Positions 35,640 to 43,728 of a DNA stretch of 64,000 bases are shown piece by piece. Made by a program: the position numbers and the translations under genes. The notes under the pieces were generated by a model. The model had not been told where the DNA came from and ran no database searches. It saw nothing but the letters and a program-made list of their open reading frames with translations. Within the stretch, counting starts at the first letter, position 1. Each line of letters starts with the position of its first letter. Origin of the DNA: Pseudomonas sp. Root562 (GTDB lineage Bacteria; Pseudomonadota; Gammaproteobacteria; Pseudomonadales; Pseudomonadaceae); NCBI RefSeq assembly GCF_001427125.1, contig NZ_LMGK01000001.1, positions 17,820 to 81,819 of the forward strand, read 5' to 3'.

Positions 35640-36644
35640 TCAGCGCAACCCATCCCGAAACTGTCCCGGTGTCATCCCGGTCCAGCGTTTGAACGCGCGG
35701 CTGAAGCTGCTGGTGTCGGCGAATCCGAGCAGATAACTGATCTCGCTCAGCGAAACCTGCGGGTCGCGCAGGTGCAGCAGGGCGAGGTTCTCGCGGCTTT
35801 CGTTGAGCAGCGTATCGAAGCGACAGCCTTCGTCCGCCAGGTGCCTTTGCAGGCTGCGCAGGCTCAGGTGCAGGGCCTTGGCGATGTGTTCGGCACTGGG
35901 TTCGCCTTCGGGCAGTTGTTCTTCAATGGCGTCGCGGACCTTGCGCTCCCATGTCAGCGGCTTGAGTTGCGCGAGGGTGCGTTTGAGCACGGTTTCGTTG
36001 TGCTCGGCCAGCTCCGGGTTGGCGTCATCCAGGTGGCTGTCGAAGTCGACAAGGGCGAATTCCAGCCGATCTTCCTCGGCGCCGAAGTACACGGGTGAGC
36101 GAAAGGCTTTATGCCATGGGTGCGCGTCTGCCGGTTCCGGGCGCCGCAGGTAGGTCGCCAGTGGCGCGTAATCCCGGCCCAGGCGATTGCGACAGGTGCG
36201 CACGTAAATCGCCATGAACGCATCGATGGCTTCGAAGGCCGGGGCCGGGTTGCCGCAGGGAATTTTCAGATGGAAGCGGTAGCGATCCTCGTCGCGGATC
36301 AGCTCCAGTTCCAGGGCATCGCTGACCACCTGGTGATAACGCACGATGCGCTCGAATACTTCGCGCAGGCTGCCGCTGGCCACCAGCGCATAGCCCAGGG
36401 CGTGAAAGGTGGTCGGGCTGACGAAGCGCGATACGCGCAAACCAAGCGCCGGATCGCCGCTGGCCTGTACCGCCAACTCCCACAGACGCGTGGTTCCGGA
36501 CAACGGATAACGCGCGTTCGGGTCCTCCATCAACTGCGGATCGAGTCCCGCTTGCCGGCACAGGCTGGTGCTGTCGACGCCCAGTGCATCGAGTTGCTTG
36601 CGCAAGGCGCGGGTCCAGCTGGCGAGTGAGGTCGGTTCAGTCAT
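35640..36644 (-). CDS. AraC-family regulator (arabinose-binding-like N-domain)
   Basis: This 334-residue protein has an N-terminal effector domain of the Arabinose_bd type (about 20-205; SPTTFHALGYALVASGSLREV) and a C-terminal double HTH (about 235-330; HIAKALHLSLRSLQRHLADEG, VSLSEISYLLGFADTSSFSRAF). This subgroup often controls neighbouring lipid, choline-related or aromatic catabolic genes. It is divergent from a fatty-acid desaturase gene 100 bases away, its most likely target. Confidence 0.85.
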   Translation of the reverse strand: MTEPTSLASWTRALRKQLDALGVDSTSLCRQAGLDPQLMEDPNARYPLSGTTRLWELAVQASGDPALGLRVSRFVSPTTFHALGYALVASGSLREVFERIVRYHQVVSDALELELIRDEDRYRFHLKIPCGNPAPAFEAIDAFMAIYVRTCRNRLGRDYAPLATYLRRPEPADAHPWHKAFRSPVYFGAEEDRLEFALVDFDSHLDDANPELAEHNETVLKRTLAQLKPLTWERKVRDAIEEQLPEGEPSAEHIAKALHLSLRSLQRHLADEGCRFDTLLNESRENLALLHLRDPQVSLSEISYLLGFADTSSFSRAFKRWTGMTPGQFRDGLR

Positions 36645-36744
36645 GCTGATTGGCGCTTCCGGTCAACAGGTTGGCGTTCACGGCTACCGCTGCAAACGGG
36701 CGCAGCAGGCAGGATGCGAACATCAATAACCAGAGGATGGAAGC

Positions 36745-37818
36745 ATGGACCGTACTTCTGCAAGCCCCCAACGACTGAATGCAGCTCAACGATCGGCACA
36801 TATTCGCGAAGTGGTGCTGGCCAAGGGTGTCGAACTGCGGGAGCGCTACCCGGTTCTCAAGCATCAGGACGCTATCGGTGCGAGCATTCTGGCGTTCGCA
36901 TTGGCCGGCATGATCGGTTCGGCAGCGCTCTACATCAGCGGACACATGGCCTGGTGGGCGTGCCTGTTGCTTAACGCGTTTTTTGCTTCGCTGACCCATG
37001 AGCTGGAACACGATCTGATTCACAGCATGTACTTCCGTAAACAGAAGGTGCCGCACAACCTGATGATGGGGCTGGTGTGGCTGGCCCGCCCGAGCACCAT
37101 CAACCCATGGATTCGCCGTCACCTGCACCTCAATCACCACAAGTTTTCCGGCTCTGAAACCGACATGGAAGAGCGCGCGATCACCAACGGCGAGCCATGG
37201 GGTTTCGCCCGGTTCTTGATGATTGGCGACAACATCATGTCGGCGTTTATCCGCATGTTGCGAGCCAGGACATGGGCACACAAGTTCAGCATCATCAAGC
37301 GCACCTTGAAGGTCTATGCACCGCTGGCGCTGGTGCATTGGGGGGCGTGGTATGTGTTTCTCGGTTTTCATGCGGCCAATGGCATTGCGCAACTGATAGG
37401 CGCGCCGATTGATTGGTCGGCGACGACGTTGTCGGTCATGCAGGTGATCGACATCGCGGCAGTCGTGATCATCGGCCCGAATGTACTGCGCACGTTTTGC
37501 CTGCACTTCATCAGCTCGAACATGCACTACTACGGCGACGTGGAACCGGGCAACGTCATGCAGCAAACCCAAGTGCTGAATGCATGGTGGTTATGGCCGT
37601 TGCAGGCATTCTGCTTCAATTTCGGCAGCAGCCACGGGATTCATCATTTTGTGGTGAAGGAGCCGTTCTACATCCGCCAGCTGACAGTGCCGGTTGGTCA
37701 CAAAGTAATGCGCGAGATGGGGGTGCGGTTCAACGATCTCGGCACCTTCGGCCGGGCGAACCGGTTTGTGCGCAAGGAAACTACAGAACCACAGCAAGTG
37801 CGAACCGCTCAGGTGTGA
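36745..37818 (+). CDS. Fatty acid desaturase-family membrane protein
   Basis: This 357-residue di-iron membrane protein has histidine boxes HELEHD (about 85-90), HLHLNHH (about 126-132) and a late HGIHH (about 297-301), with hydrophobic segments before and between. Family members desaturate or hydroxylate acyl chains. Sequence differs clearly from DesA at 25105-26286 (different box spacing and no long C-terminal helix region). Probable control by the divergent AraC protein. Exact reaction not determinable. Confidence 0.8.
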   Translation: MDRTSASPQRLNAAQRSAHIREVVLAKGVELRERYPVLKHQDAIGASILAFALAGMIGSAALYISGHMAWWACLLLNAFFASLTHELEHDLIHSMYFRKQKVPHNLMMGLVWLARPSTINPWIRRHLHLNHHKFSGSETDMEERAITNGEPWGFARFLMIGDNIMSAFIRMLRARTWAHKFSIIKRTLKVYAPLALVHWGAWYVFLGFHAANGIAQLIGAPIDWSATTLSVMQVIDIAAVVIIGPNVLRTFCLHFISSNMHYYGDVEPGNVMQQTQVLNAWWLWPLQAFCFNFGSSHGIHHFVVKEPFYIRQLTVPVGHKVMREMGVRFNDLGTFGRANRFVRKETTEPQQVRTAQV

Positions 37819-37848
37819 GCACTACACCGGAAACTCAAATCTGTTCGT

Positions 37849-37886
37849 TCGTCATAAATCTGACCTAAAGGGACGTTAGGTTATGA
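37849..37886. repeat. Bulged inverted repeat after desaturase gene
   Basis: GTCATAA...ACCTAA on the left pairs with TTAGGT-TATGAC on the right with a 5-base bulge. It lies 30 bases after the desaturase stop. Could be a terminator-like or regulatory hairpin; there is no T run. Confidence 0.45.
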
Positions 37887-37889
37887 CGC

Positions 37890-38066
37890 AGGAAGGAGGC
37901 CCGGCGATGGATCGCCTTATGTCATCAAGTGCTAACAAAGTAATCAAATATTCCTTTATTGGATAACCGTTTTAGCCAATCATCGGCTTCCGGTGTTGCT
38001 GATCAGCACTGACAGAATTTGAGTTTCCGGGGGCCGTCTCCTTGGCAGGGTGCGGCCCCTTTTTTA
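37890..38066 (+). other. Gene-free interval with candidate small RNA
   Basis: The 384 bases between the desaturase stop and the next start hold no plausible ORF. This AT-rich stretch, with a perfect 12-bp palindrome TGCTGATCAGCA (37997-38008), ends in a strong intrinsic terminator at 38029-38066. A transcript ending there that starts near 37930 would be a small RNA of about 130 bases. Alternatively it is a long 3' UTR of the desaturase mRNA. Confidence 0.35.
38029..38066 (+). terminator. Strong intrinsic terminator
   Basis: GGGGCCG (38030-38036) pairs with CGGCCCC (38053-38059), followed directly by seven T. It lies 210 bases past the nearest upstream gene. Confidence 0.85.
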
Positions 38067-38202
38067 TTCCGCAAGAAACACCAACCCACCAATTGTTTTT
38101 ATATTCCAATCAGACCTTAATAAATAGCTTCTTATTCCTTAACGAATATAACTCTCCTCCCTATACTCGATCGGGAACAGACACGCAGCAGGAGAGTTCC
38201 CC

Positions 38203-38784
38203 ATGCGCAACGAACCGATTCGCTACCTGATTGTGCCGGGCTGGCAAGGATCGCCAGAAGATCATTGGCAAAGCCATTGGCAGAAAAGTTTGCCGAACAG
38301 CGCACGGGTCGAACAGGCCGACTGGTTGACACCGCGCCGCGAAGACTGGGTAGCGGCCTTGGCTGAGGCGATCGCGGCCGACAGCACTCCGGTCATTCTG
38401 ATTGCCCACAGCCTGGGATGCATCACCGTCGCCCATTGGGCTGCGACGGCGCCCGTGCAGTTCTTGCGGCAGGTGCGCGGCGCCTTGCTGGTCGCACCGG
38501 CAGACGTCGAGCGTCCGGCCTGTGCGCCGGCCCTGCGTAATTTCGCACCGATTCCGACTGACCTGCTGCCATTTCCCAGCCAGGTCGTCAGTTCCGATAA
38601 CGACAGTGCCGTCAGTGCATCGCGAGCGTTGGAGCTGGCGCGCAACTGGGGAGCCGAAGCGGGCATCCTCGCAGGTGCCGGTCACATCAACGTCAAGTCC
38701 GGACATCAGCGTTGGGAGCAGGGATTTGCCTATCTCTATCGCCTGCAGAACCGCATGGAACAACACGCCCTGCGCCGCGCTTGA
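38203..38784 (+). CDS. RBBP9/YdeN-type serine hydrolase
   Basis: This 193-residue alpha/beta hydrolase begins with the family phrase YLIVPGWQGSPEDHWQSHW. The nucleophile Ser is about residue 70 in HSLGC. A candidate acid Asp lies in VSSDND near 130, and the catalytic His is in GAGHINVKSG near 160. Substrate unknown. GGAGAG precedes ATG 38203. It lies 55 bases before the sigma-54 activator gene and may be cotranscribed with it. Confidence 0.85.
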   Translation: MRNEPIRYLIVPGWQGSPEDHWQSHWQKSLPNSARVEQADWLTPRREDWVAALAEAIAADSTPVILIAHSLGCITVAHWAATAPVQFLRQVRGALLVAPADVERPACAPALRNFAPIPTDLLPFPSQVVSSDNDSAVSASRALELARNWGAEAGILAGAGHINVKSGHQRWEQGFAYLYRLQNRMEQHALRRA

Positions 38785-38839
38785 ACACTTTCCTTAGTTA
38801 ACGCCCCCGTCTCCCGGCGGTTTTGGGCGGGAGTCTGCC

Positions 38840-39763
38840 ATGAGCTTTGAAACCTTCGGTCAGCCGCTGCTGACCTTTCCCGATGCTGAAAAAAGTCCCC
38901 TGAGCATTCGCGCCAAGGCGTTGGTGTTCGTCGATCCGCGCTCCCGGCAATTGCGCCAGGAGCTGGAACAACTGGCACCGCGCTCGATTTCGGTGCTGAT
39001 CCGTGGCGAAACGGGGAGCGGTAAAGAATTGTTGGCGCGGCACATCCATCGCGCCAGCGATCGTGGCGGATTGTTTGTGTCGGTCAATTGCGGCGCGATC
39101 AGCCCGACCTACGCCGATGCTGAATTGTTTGGCTATGCCGCAGGCAGCTACAGCGGTTCGGCGAGCAGTCGCGCGGGATGGTTTGGTTCGGCCAACGGCG
39201 GCACGCTGTACCTGGACGAAATCGGCGACTTGCCGCTGCCGATCCAGATCAAACTGCTCGCCGCGCTGGAAAACCACGAAGTGACACGCGTTGGTGCCCA
39301 GCAGCCGAGCCCGGTAGATGTGCGTCTGGTAGCGGCCACCAGCATCGATCTGGCCCAGGCGGTTGCCGCCGGGAAATTCCATGAGCGGCTCTATCACTAC
39401 CTCAGCGAGGGGCAACTCGAACTGCCAGCCTTGCGCGAGCGGGTCGGCGACATTCTGTCGTTGGCCGAATACTTCCTGGGTATCTACAGCCAACGCCTCG
39501 ATCTGCCGGTGCCACTGATCAGCGAAACCGCGCAACACGTGCTGGAGCGACACAGTTGGCCGGGCAACACCCGCGAACTGGAAAATGTCATTCACTTTGC
39601 GTTGTTGGTGAGTACCGGCGACGAGATTTTGCCGGAGCATTTGAATTTGCCGGATGAAGGGCTGGCGCAGATTGAACGGCAACTCCAGCAGATACTCGAC
39701 AAGGGCTCCGCGTCTGAAAAAGCCGCCCTGAAACAAATACTTAAGCAGGCCGGCCTCCTGTAA
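38840..39763 (+). CDS. Sigma-54-interacting AAA+ activator, atypical (SfnR-like)
   Basis: This 307-residue protein consists almost solely of the sigma-54 activator AAA+ domain: Walker A GETGSGKE (56-63), Walker B LYLDEIGDLP (123-132), arginine-rich sensor regions and WPGNTRELEN near 250. No receiver, GAF or PAS domain precedes it, like SfnR. The L1 loop reads GSYSGS (102-107) where GAFTGA is expected. The final 30 residues show no Fis-type HTH. It lies close to metQ and near the organosulfur genes; control of sulfur acquisition is an inference. Confidence 0.8.
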   Translation: MSFETFGQPLLTFPDAEKSPLSIRAKALVFVDPRSRQLRQELEQLAPRSISVLIRGETGSGKELLARHIHRASDRGGLFVSVNCGAISPTYADAELFGYAAGSYSGSASSRAGWFGSANGGTLYLDEIGDLPLPIQIKLLAALENHEVTRVGAQQPSPVDVRLVAATSIDLAQAVAAGKFHERLYHYLSEGQLELPALRERVGDILSLAEYFLGIYSQRLDLPVPLISETAQHVLERHSWPGNTRELENVIHFALLVSTGDEILPEHLNLPDEGLAQIERQLQQILDKGSASEKAALKQILKQAGLL

Positions 39764-40012
39764 TCCGAGAACGCCGCAGAGTCTCAGGAGCCCTGCGTTA
39801 TCGTTTGGCGACCCTCGCGAGCAGTCTCGCAACCAAGGGAATGCGCGGGCTAGAGCTGTATGAACAAAATGGAATATGAAGCTGAATAAAGGTTATTGTT
39901 CGGGAATAAAAAATCCCGGTATTGTCCGCTTCACGCCAGCGATAGCACTTCACTGGCACACGTACTGATAGCCGTCGCCACAAGCGACTGTGATATTCGA
40001 TAAGGACACTGC

Positions 40013-40810
40013 ATGAAAAAGGTTCTGTTGTTCACCGCACTGGCGGCTGCCCTGACCGCGGGCCTGGCCCAGGCTGGCGAGAAACTGGTGGTTGCCGCGA
40101 CCCCGGTGCCACACGCCGAAATCCTTGAGCTGATCAAGCCAACCCTCGCCAAAGAAGGCGTGGACCTGGAGATCAAAGTCTTCACCGACTACGTACAGCC
40201 GAACGTGCAAGTTGGCGAAAAGCGCCTGGATGCCAACTACTTCCAGACCAAGCCTTATCTGGACAGCTTCAACGCCGGCAAATACAAGGATGACAAAGCC
40301 AAGTACCTGGTCACCGTGCAAGGTGTGCACGTTGAACCGTTCGGTGGCTACTCGAGCAAATACAAAACCCTGGCCGAGCTGCCTGACGGCGCGACCATCG
40401 CTATCCCGAACGAAGGCAGCAACAGCGGTCGTGCGTTGATCCTGCTGCAGAAAGCCGGTCTGATCGAACTCAAGGATCCGAAAAACGCCCTGGCGACCCC
40501 GAAAGATATCGCCAAGAACCCGCACAACTTCAAGTTCAAGGAACTTGAATCGGCCCTGTTGCCACGTGTTCTGAAGGAAGTTGATCTGGACATGATCAAC
40601 ACCAACTACGCGCTGGAAGCCAAGTTGAACCCGACCAAGGACGCCCTGGTGATCGAAGGTGCTGATTCGCCTTACGTGAACTTCCTGGTGGCCCGTGAGG
40701 ACAACAAGGACAGCGCCGCTATCCAGAAACTGGCCAAAGCCCTGACCAGCCCGGAAGTGAAAGCATTCATCGAGAAGAAGTACAGCGGCGCGGTACTGCC
40801 GGCGTTCTGA
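40013..40810 (+). CDS. metQ: MetQ/NlpA-family substrate-binding protein
   Basis: This 265-residue exported binding protein has a signal peptide ending AQA (about residue 21) and the NlpA-family body (VVAATPVPHAEILELIKPTL, DYVQPNVQVGEKRLDANYFQ, IPNEGSNSGRALILLQKAGL). It is probably a D/L-methionine or related sulfur-compound receptor. No metN or metI is adjacent; a full metNIQ set lies at 50272-52839, so it may dock on those components. It has its own terminator. Confidence 0.85.
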   Translation: MKKVLLFTALAAALTAGLAQAGEKLVVAATPVPHAEILELIKPTLAKEGVDLEIKVFTDYVQPNVQVGEKRLDANYFQTKPYLDSFNAGKYKDDKAKYLVTVQGVHVEPFGGYSSKYKTLAELPDGATIAIPNEGSNSGRALILLQKAGLIELKDPKNALATPKDIAKNPHNFKFKELESALLPRVLKEVDLDMINTNYALEAKLNPTKDALVIEGADSPYVNFLVAREDNKDSAAIQKLAKALTSPEVKAFIEKKYSGAVLPAF

Positions 40811-40838
40811 TTCGCGAGGTAAACCCTTCAAGGTTTCC

Positions 40839-40874
40839 AACGCCGACGGCTAGCGCTAGCGTCGGCGTTTTTTT
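40839..40874 (+). terminator. Intrinsic terminator after metQ
   Basis: AACGCCGACG (40839-40848) pairs with CGTCGGCGTT (40860-40869) and is followed by T. The loop contains the GCTAGCGCTAGC palindrome. Confidence 0.9.
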
Positions 40875-40885
40875 GTATTTGAAAA

Positions 40886-40981
40886 TCAAGCAGTGCTGGC
40901 CAGCAACGCCCTGCGCAACGCGACCAATAACTTTACGATGTCCTGCGGATTCATGGGTTCAAGCACTTTTGCATCTGCCAT
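40886..40981 (-). CDS. Possible 31-residue peptide
   Basis: An ATG at 40981 (minus strand) has AAGGAAGAG seven bases upstream and opens a 31-codon frame ending at TGA 40886-40888. The predicted peptide has an N-terminal polar part and an amphipathic helix (DIVKLLVALRRALLAS). The 5' leader contains a perfect hairpin GGCCAG/CTGGCC (about 41004-41020). It lies between the metQ terminator and the RHS gene. No family recognised; support is the ribosome site plus helix-like composition. Confidence 0.4.
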   Translation of the reverse strand: MADAKVLEPMNPQDIVKLLVALRRALLASTA

Positions 40982-41069
40982 GTTCTCTTCCTTGTGAGTG
41001 TTCGGCCAGGGAGTCTGGCCAATAACGGTCCGTCCTTGGAGGGGCAAATCGAAAAATAGATCCTTCCTA

Positions 41070-41100
41070 CGGCGTAAAGGAAAATAGCCGTCTTACGCCG
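41070..41100. repeat. Inverted repeat upstream of RHS gene
   Basis: CGGCGTAA (41070-41077) and TTACGCCG (41093-41100) are perfect 8-bp arms 108 bases before the RHS start. It could be a regulatory hairpin for either divergent reading frame. Confidence 0.4.
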
Positions 41101-41207
41101 CCTCGGCAAACAGGCCAAACACTTTTCCTCGATTACTAGCACTTTTGCCAGTTGTTCCGAATCCTCCGGTCGTTTCAAGCTACGATCATTGAACGGAGGT
41201 GCTGACG

Positions 41208-42317
41208 ATGACCACATATTTGTGCCGCTATGGTTACGACGCACTGGATCTGCTGATCGGGCTGGAGCCATTGGGGCAAGAAAAAATGCAGCGATTTTAT
41301 CGTCACCAACATTTGGTGACGGAATTGCAAGGCTGCACCAGCCAGAGTGTGTTTCAAACAGAATCGCAACTGCTGGCGGAGCAACGTCGCGATCATGATG
41401 ACGTTGCGAGTCGATTGCTGGCGACTGACCACCAACGATCCATTCAGCAACTCACCCATCCACCTCTACGGCAGGTCTATTCGCCCTACGGCCATCGCCG
41501 GGTCGAAAGCGGTCTCGGCAGTCTTCTGGGTTTCAATGGCGAAAGGGGTGACCCGGTCACCGGCCACTATTTGCTGGGCAATGGTCATCGTGCATTCAAT
41601 CCGGTGCTGATGCGCTTCAACAGCCCGGACAGTCTGAGTCCGTTTGGGCGGGGCGGGCTGAATCCGTATGCGTATTGCCTGGGGGATCCGGTGAATTTCA
41701 GTGATCCGACGGGGCATGCGGGCGAGCCAAACTGGCAATCGTGGATGTTCGTCGCAATGTCTGCGCTGGGTCTGGTGTCGGGCGCTGTCGGAATTTACTC
41801 GGCAAGGCTCTCTATCAGGAATGCAAAAGTCGCTAGCAGCACGGCCTCTGGAACCGTCTCGAAACACGCCAAGTACGCAGGTATGACGGGGGCTGTGACA
41901 GGATTCGTCGGTGCCGGGACGGGGTTCGTGAGGTCCAGTATCGCTGCCGCGGATCCGGATAATTCAGCCCTGGATCCCCTGCTTGCGATCATGGCCGCCT
42001 TCAGCGCTTTATCGTTTGCCGCTACAGCAACTGCGGTGTCCTTCAACTTTCGTGCTTACAGGATAAACCGGGCTGAAGCAGTGAAGGTTGCCTACAGAGG
42101 AGTAAAATCAGGTCCCTTCAGAAACCCGCAGGTAAGTCCGCCCGCAGCGCCAGGCTCGCCGATTCCTTCAGCTCCGCTTCCTTCGCCCGGGCCGATTGGC
42201 TTTGAAAGTTTTCAGGTTCCAACAGTCAGACATCGAACCGATGTCAACTTGAACATGGGTTTCGACAGTCAAGTCGAGAATCCCGGGCGTGCCATGAAAA
42301 TCCGCCGATCCTTTTAG
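41208..42317 (+). CDS. Orphan RHS repeat-associated core protein
   Basis: This 369-residue protein has at about residues 70-175 the conserved RHS C-terminal core: YSPYGHR, LGFNGERGDPVTGHYLLGNGHRAFNPVLMRF, and the end PYAYCLGDPVNFSDPTGH (quoted in parts). No RHS repeats, no signal peptide and no PAAR or VgrG precede it. The roughly 195-residue C-terminal extension has three hydrophobic glycine/alanine-rich segments (about 180-205, 223-245, 255-280) and a Pro-rich tail. I recognise no toxin domain. GGAGG lies eight bases before ATG 41208. No immunity-like gene follows on this strand. Confidence 0.75.
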   Translation: MTTYLCRYGYDALDLLIGLEPLGQEKMQRFYRHQHLVTELQGCTSQSVFQTESQLLAEQRRDHDDVASRLLATDHQRSIQQLTHPPLRQVYSPYGHRRVESGLGSLLGFNGERGDPVTGHYLLGNGHRAFNPVLMRFNSPDSLSPFGRGGLNPYAYCLGDPVNFSDPTGHAGEPNWQSWMFVAMSALGLVSGAVGIYSARLSIRNAKVASSTASGTVSKHAKYAGMTGAVTGFVGAGTGFVRSSIAAADPDNSALDPLLAIMAAFSALSFAATATAVSFNFRAYRINRAEAVKVAYRGVKSGPFRNPQVSPPAAPGSPIPSAPLPSPGPIGFESFQVPTVRHRTDVNLNMGFDSQVENPGRAMKIRRSF

Positions 42318-42337
42318 AACAACTCGACACCTGTCAT

Positions 42338-43534
42338 TCAATCCGGCCAATACCACGCCGGTTCGTCCAGCATCCGCTGCCCGACAATCCCGGTCTGGCC
42401 GAGGGTTTTCTCCAGCACGATGCAGTTGCATTCCGGGTCCTGCTGCAATGCAGAGATCAGCCGTCGTGCATGGGACACCACCCACACCTGACACTGCTCG
42501 GAGGCGCGGATAATCAACCGCGCCAATGCCGGCAACAGATCCGGATGCAGGCTGGTTTCCGGTTCGTTCAACACCATCAGCGTCGGCGGGCGTGGCGTCA
42601 GCAGCGCTGCCACCAGCAGTAGATAGCGCAGTGTGCCGTCGGACAGTTCGGCGGCGGACAGCGGGCGCAACAATCCTTCCTGATAAAACTCGATGGCGAA
42701 GCGGCCACCGGCGAGCGGTTCGATGTGCAATCGTGCACCGGGAAATGCATCGCTGATCGCGTCGCGCAATGCCTCGGGGTCGCCGATTTCGATAATGGTC
42801 TGCAACGCCGCCGCCAGGTCGCGGCCGTCGTGGTGCAGAACCGGCGTACGGGTGCCTAATTGCGGTTGGCGCACTGGTGCGTCGACGTCACTGCGAAAGT
42901 GATCGTAGAAGCGCCAGCGGCGGATGAATTCGCGCAGTTCCAGAACTTCCGGCGAGGTGCGCAAGCTGCCGACCTGATCAAAAAGGCTGTCGAAATTCGG
43001 GGTGTGCTGTGCCAGTACATCCCATTGACGATCGGCCCGACTGCGAATCATCGGGCCGTCGCGATCCACTAACAGGCTTGCCGGACGATAGAACGCACCG
43101 TTCCAGATGCATTCGCGCTTGATCTGCGGATCGAGGCTGAACCGTGAGGGGAGGGGCGTGTCGTGCCCTGGGAGCATGAAGTGGCCGTTGGATTCAGGAA
43201 GGCCGAGGCTGATCGAGTAACCGAAGTCCTCACTGGTAAATCCCAGGCGCAGGCGTTTGGCGCCCTGTCGCACGCCGGCCTCGACCGGCACCTCGCCATT
43301 TCGCATGCGCCGGGAGATGGTTTGCGGTCCCGCCCAGAAGGTCGAGCCCAGCCCACCCTCACGGGCCAGTGCATTGACCACGCCACCCTGAGCGGTTTCC
43401 GCCAGCAAGCGCAGCGCGCGGTAGAGGTTCGATTTGCCGCTGCCGTTTGGCCCGGTGATCAGGTTCAAACGACCCAGTGGGATCACCAGTTTGTTGATCG
43501 AGCGGTAATTGGCCACCGCGAGGGTGTTGAGCAT
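42338..43534 (-). CDS. AAA ATPase of the RecF/OLD-like (AAA_15/21) type
   Basis: This 398-residue ATPase has an N-terminal ABC-type Walker A GPNGSGKS (28-35) after the family start LAVANYRSINKLVIPLGRLN. The signature region LSAAELSDGTLRYLLLVAALL lies near 300 and Walker B LMVLNEPETSLHPD near 325. The switch His is in WVVSHARR. There is no TOPRIM nuclease domain in this frame and no partner gene on this strand, unlike OLD/Gabija pairs. Role unknown; DNA repair or defence are both possible. It faces the RHS gene convergently with 20 bases between. Confidence 0.8.
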   Translation of the reverse strand: MLNTLAVANYRSINKLVIPLGRLNLITGPNGSGKSNLYRALRLLAETAQGGVVNALAREGGLGSTFWAGPQTISRRMRNGEVPVEAGVRQGAKRLRLGFTSEDFGYSISLGLPESNGHFMLPGHDTPLPSRFSLDPQIKRECIWNGAFYRPASLLVDRDGPMIRSRADRQWDVLAQHTPNFDSLFDQVGSLRTSPEVLELREFIRRWRFYDHFRSDVDAPVRQPQLGTRTPVLHHDGRDLAAALQTIIEIGDPEALRDAISDAFPGARLHIEPLAGGRFAIEFYQEGLLRPLSAAELSDGTLRYLLLVAALLTPRPPTLMVLNEPETSLHPDLLPALARLIIRASEQCQVWVVSHARRLISALQQDPECNCIVLEKTLGQTGIVGQRMLDEPAWYWPD

Positions 43535-43566
43535 GGAAAATGTCCCTATTGGCCGACCCTGCAGGC

Positions 43567-43631
43567 GCTGCCGCAGCTACGATCTCTTGCCTTTGAGTTG
43601 ATCAGGATCAAAAGATCGCAGCCCGCGGCAG
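43567..43631. repeat. Inverted repeat, GATCGCAGC...GGCAGC family
   Basis: GCTGCCGCAGCTACGATCT (43567-43585) faces AGATCGCAGCCCGCGGCAGC (43612-43631). This third palindromic family also occurs as a single arm near 49704-49730 (AAAGATCGCAACCTACGGC). Confidence 0.7.
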
Positions 43632-43728
43632 CTCGTACAAGAGGAAAAGCTGAATTTGCGTAGGCGAAGGTTAATCCCTGTTCTAAGCTGACAAACGAAT
43701 CGCGCCCGTTAAACGCAAAGGAGCCTGC

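Noticed and set aside
39770..39799. AACGC...GCGTT hairpin after the sigma-54 activator as a terminator
   Set aside because: Short stem and no T run; not strong enough to list.
40951..41271. 106-codon minus-strand frame over the RHS promoter region
   Set aside because: No ribosome site, runs into the RHS 5' end, composition arbitrary. The shorter 31-codon frame is better supported.
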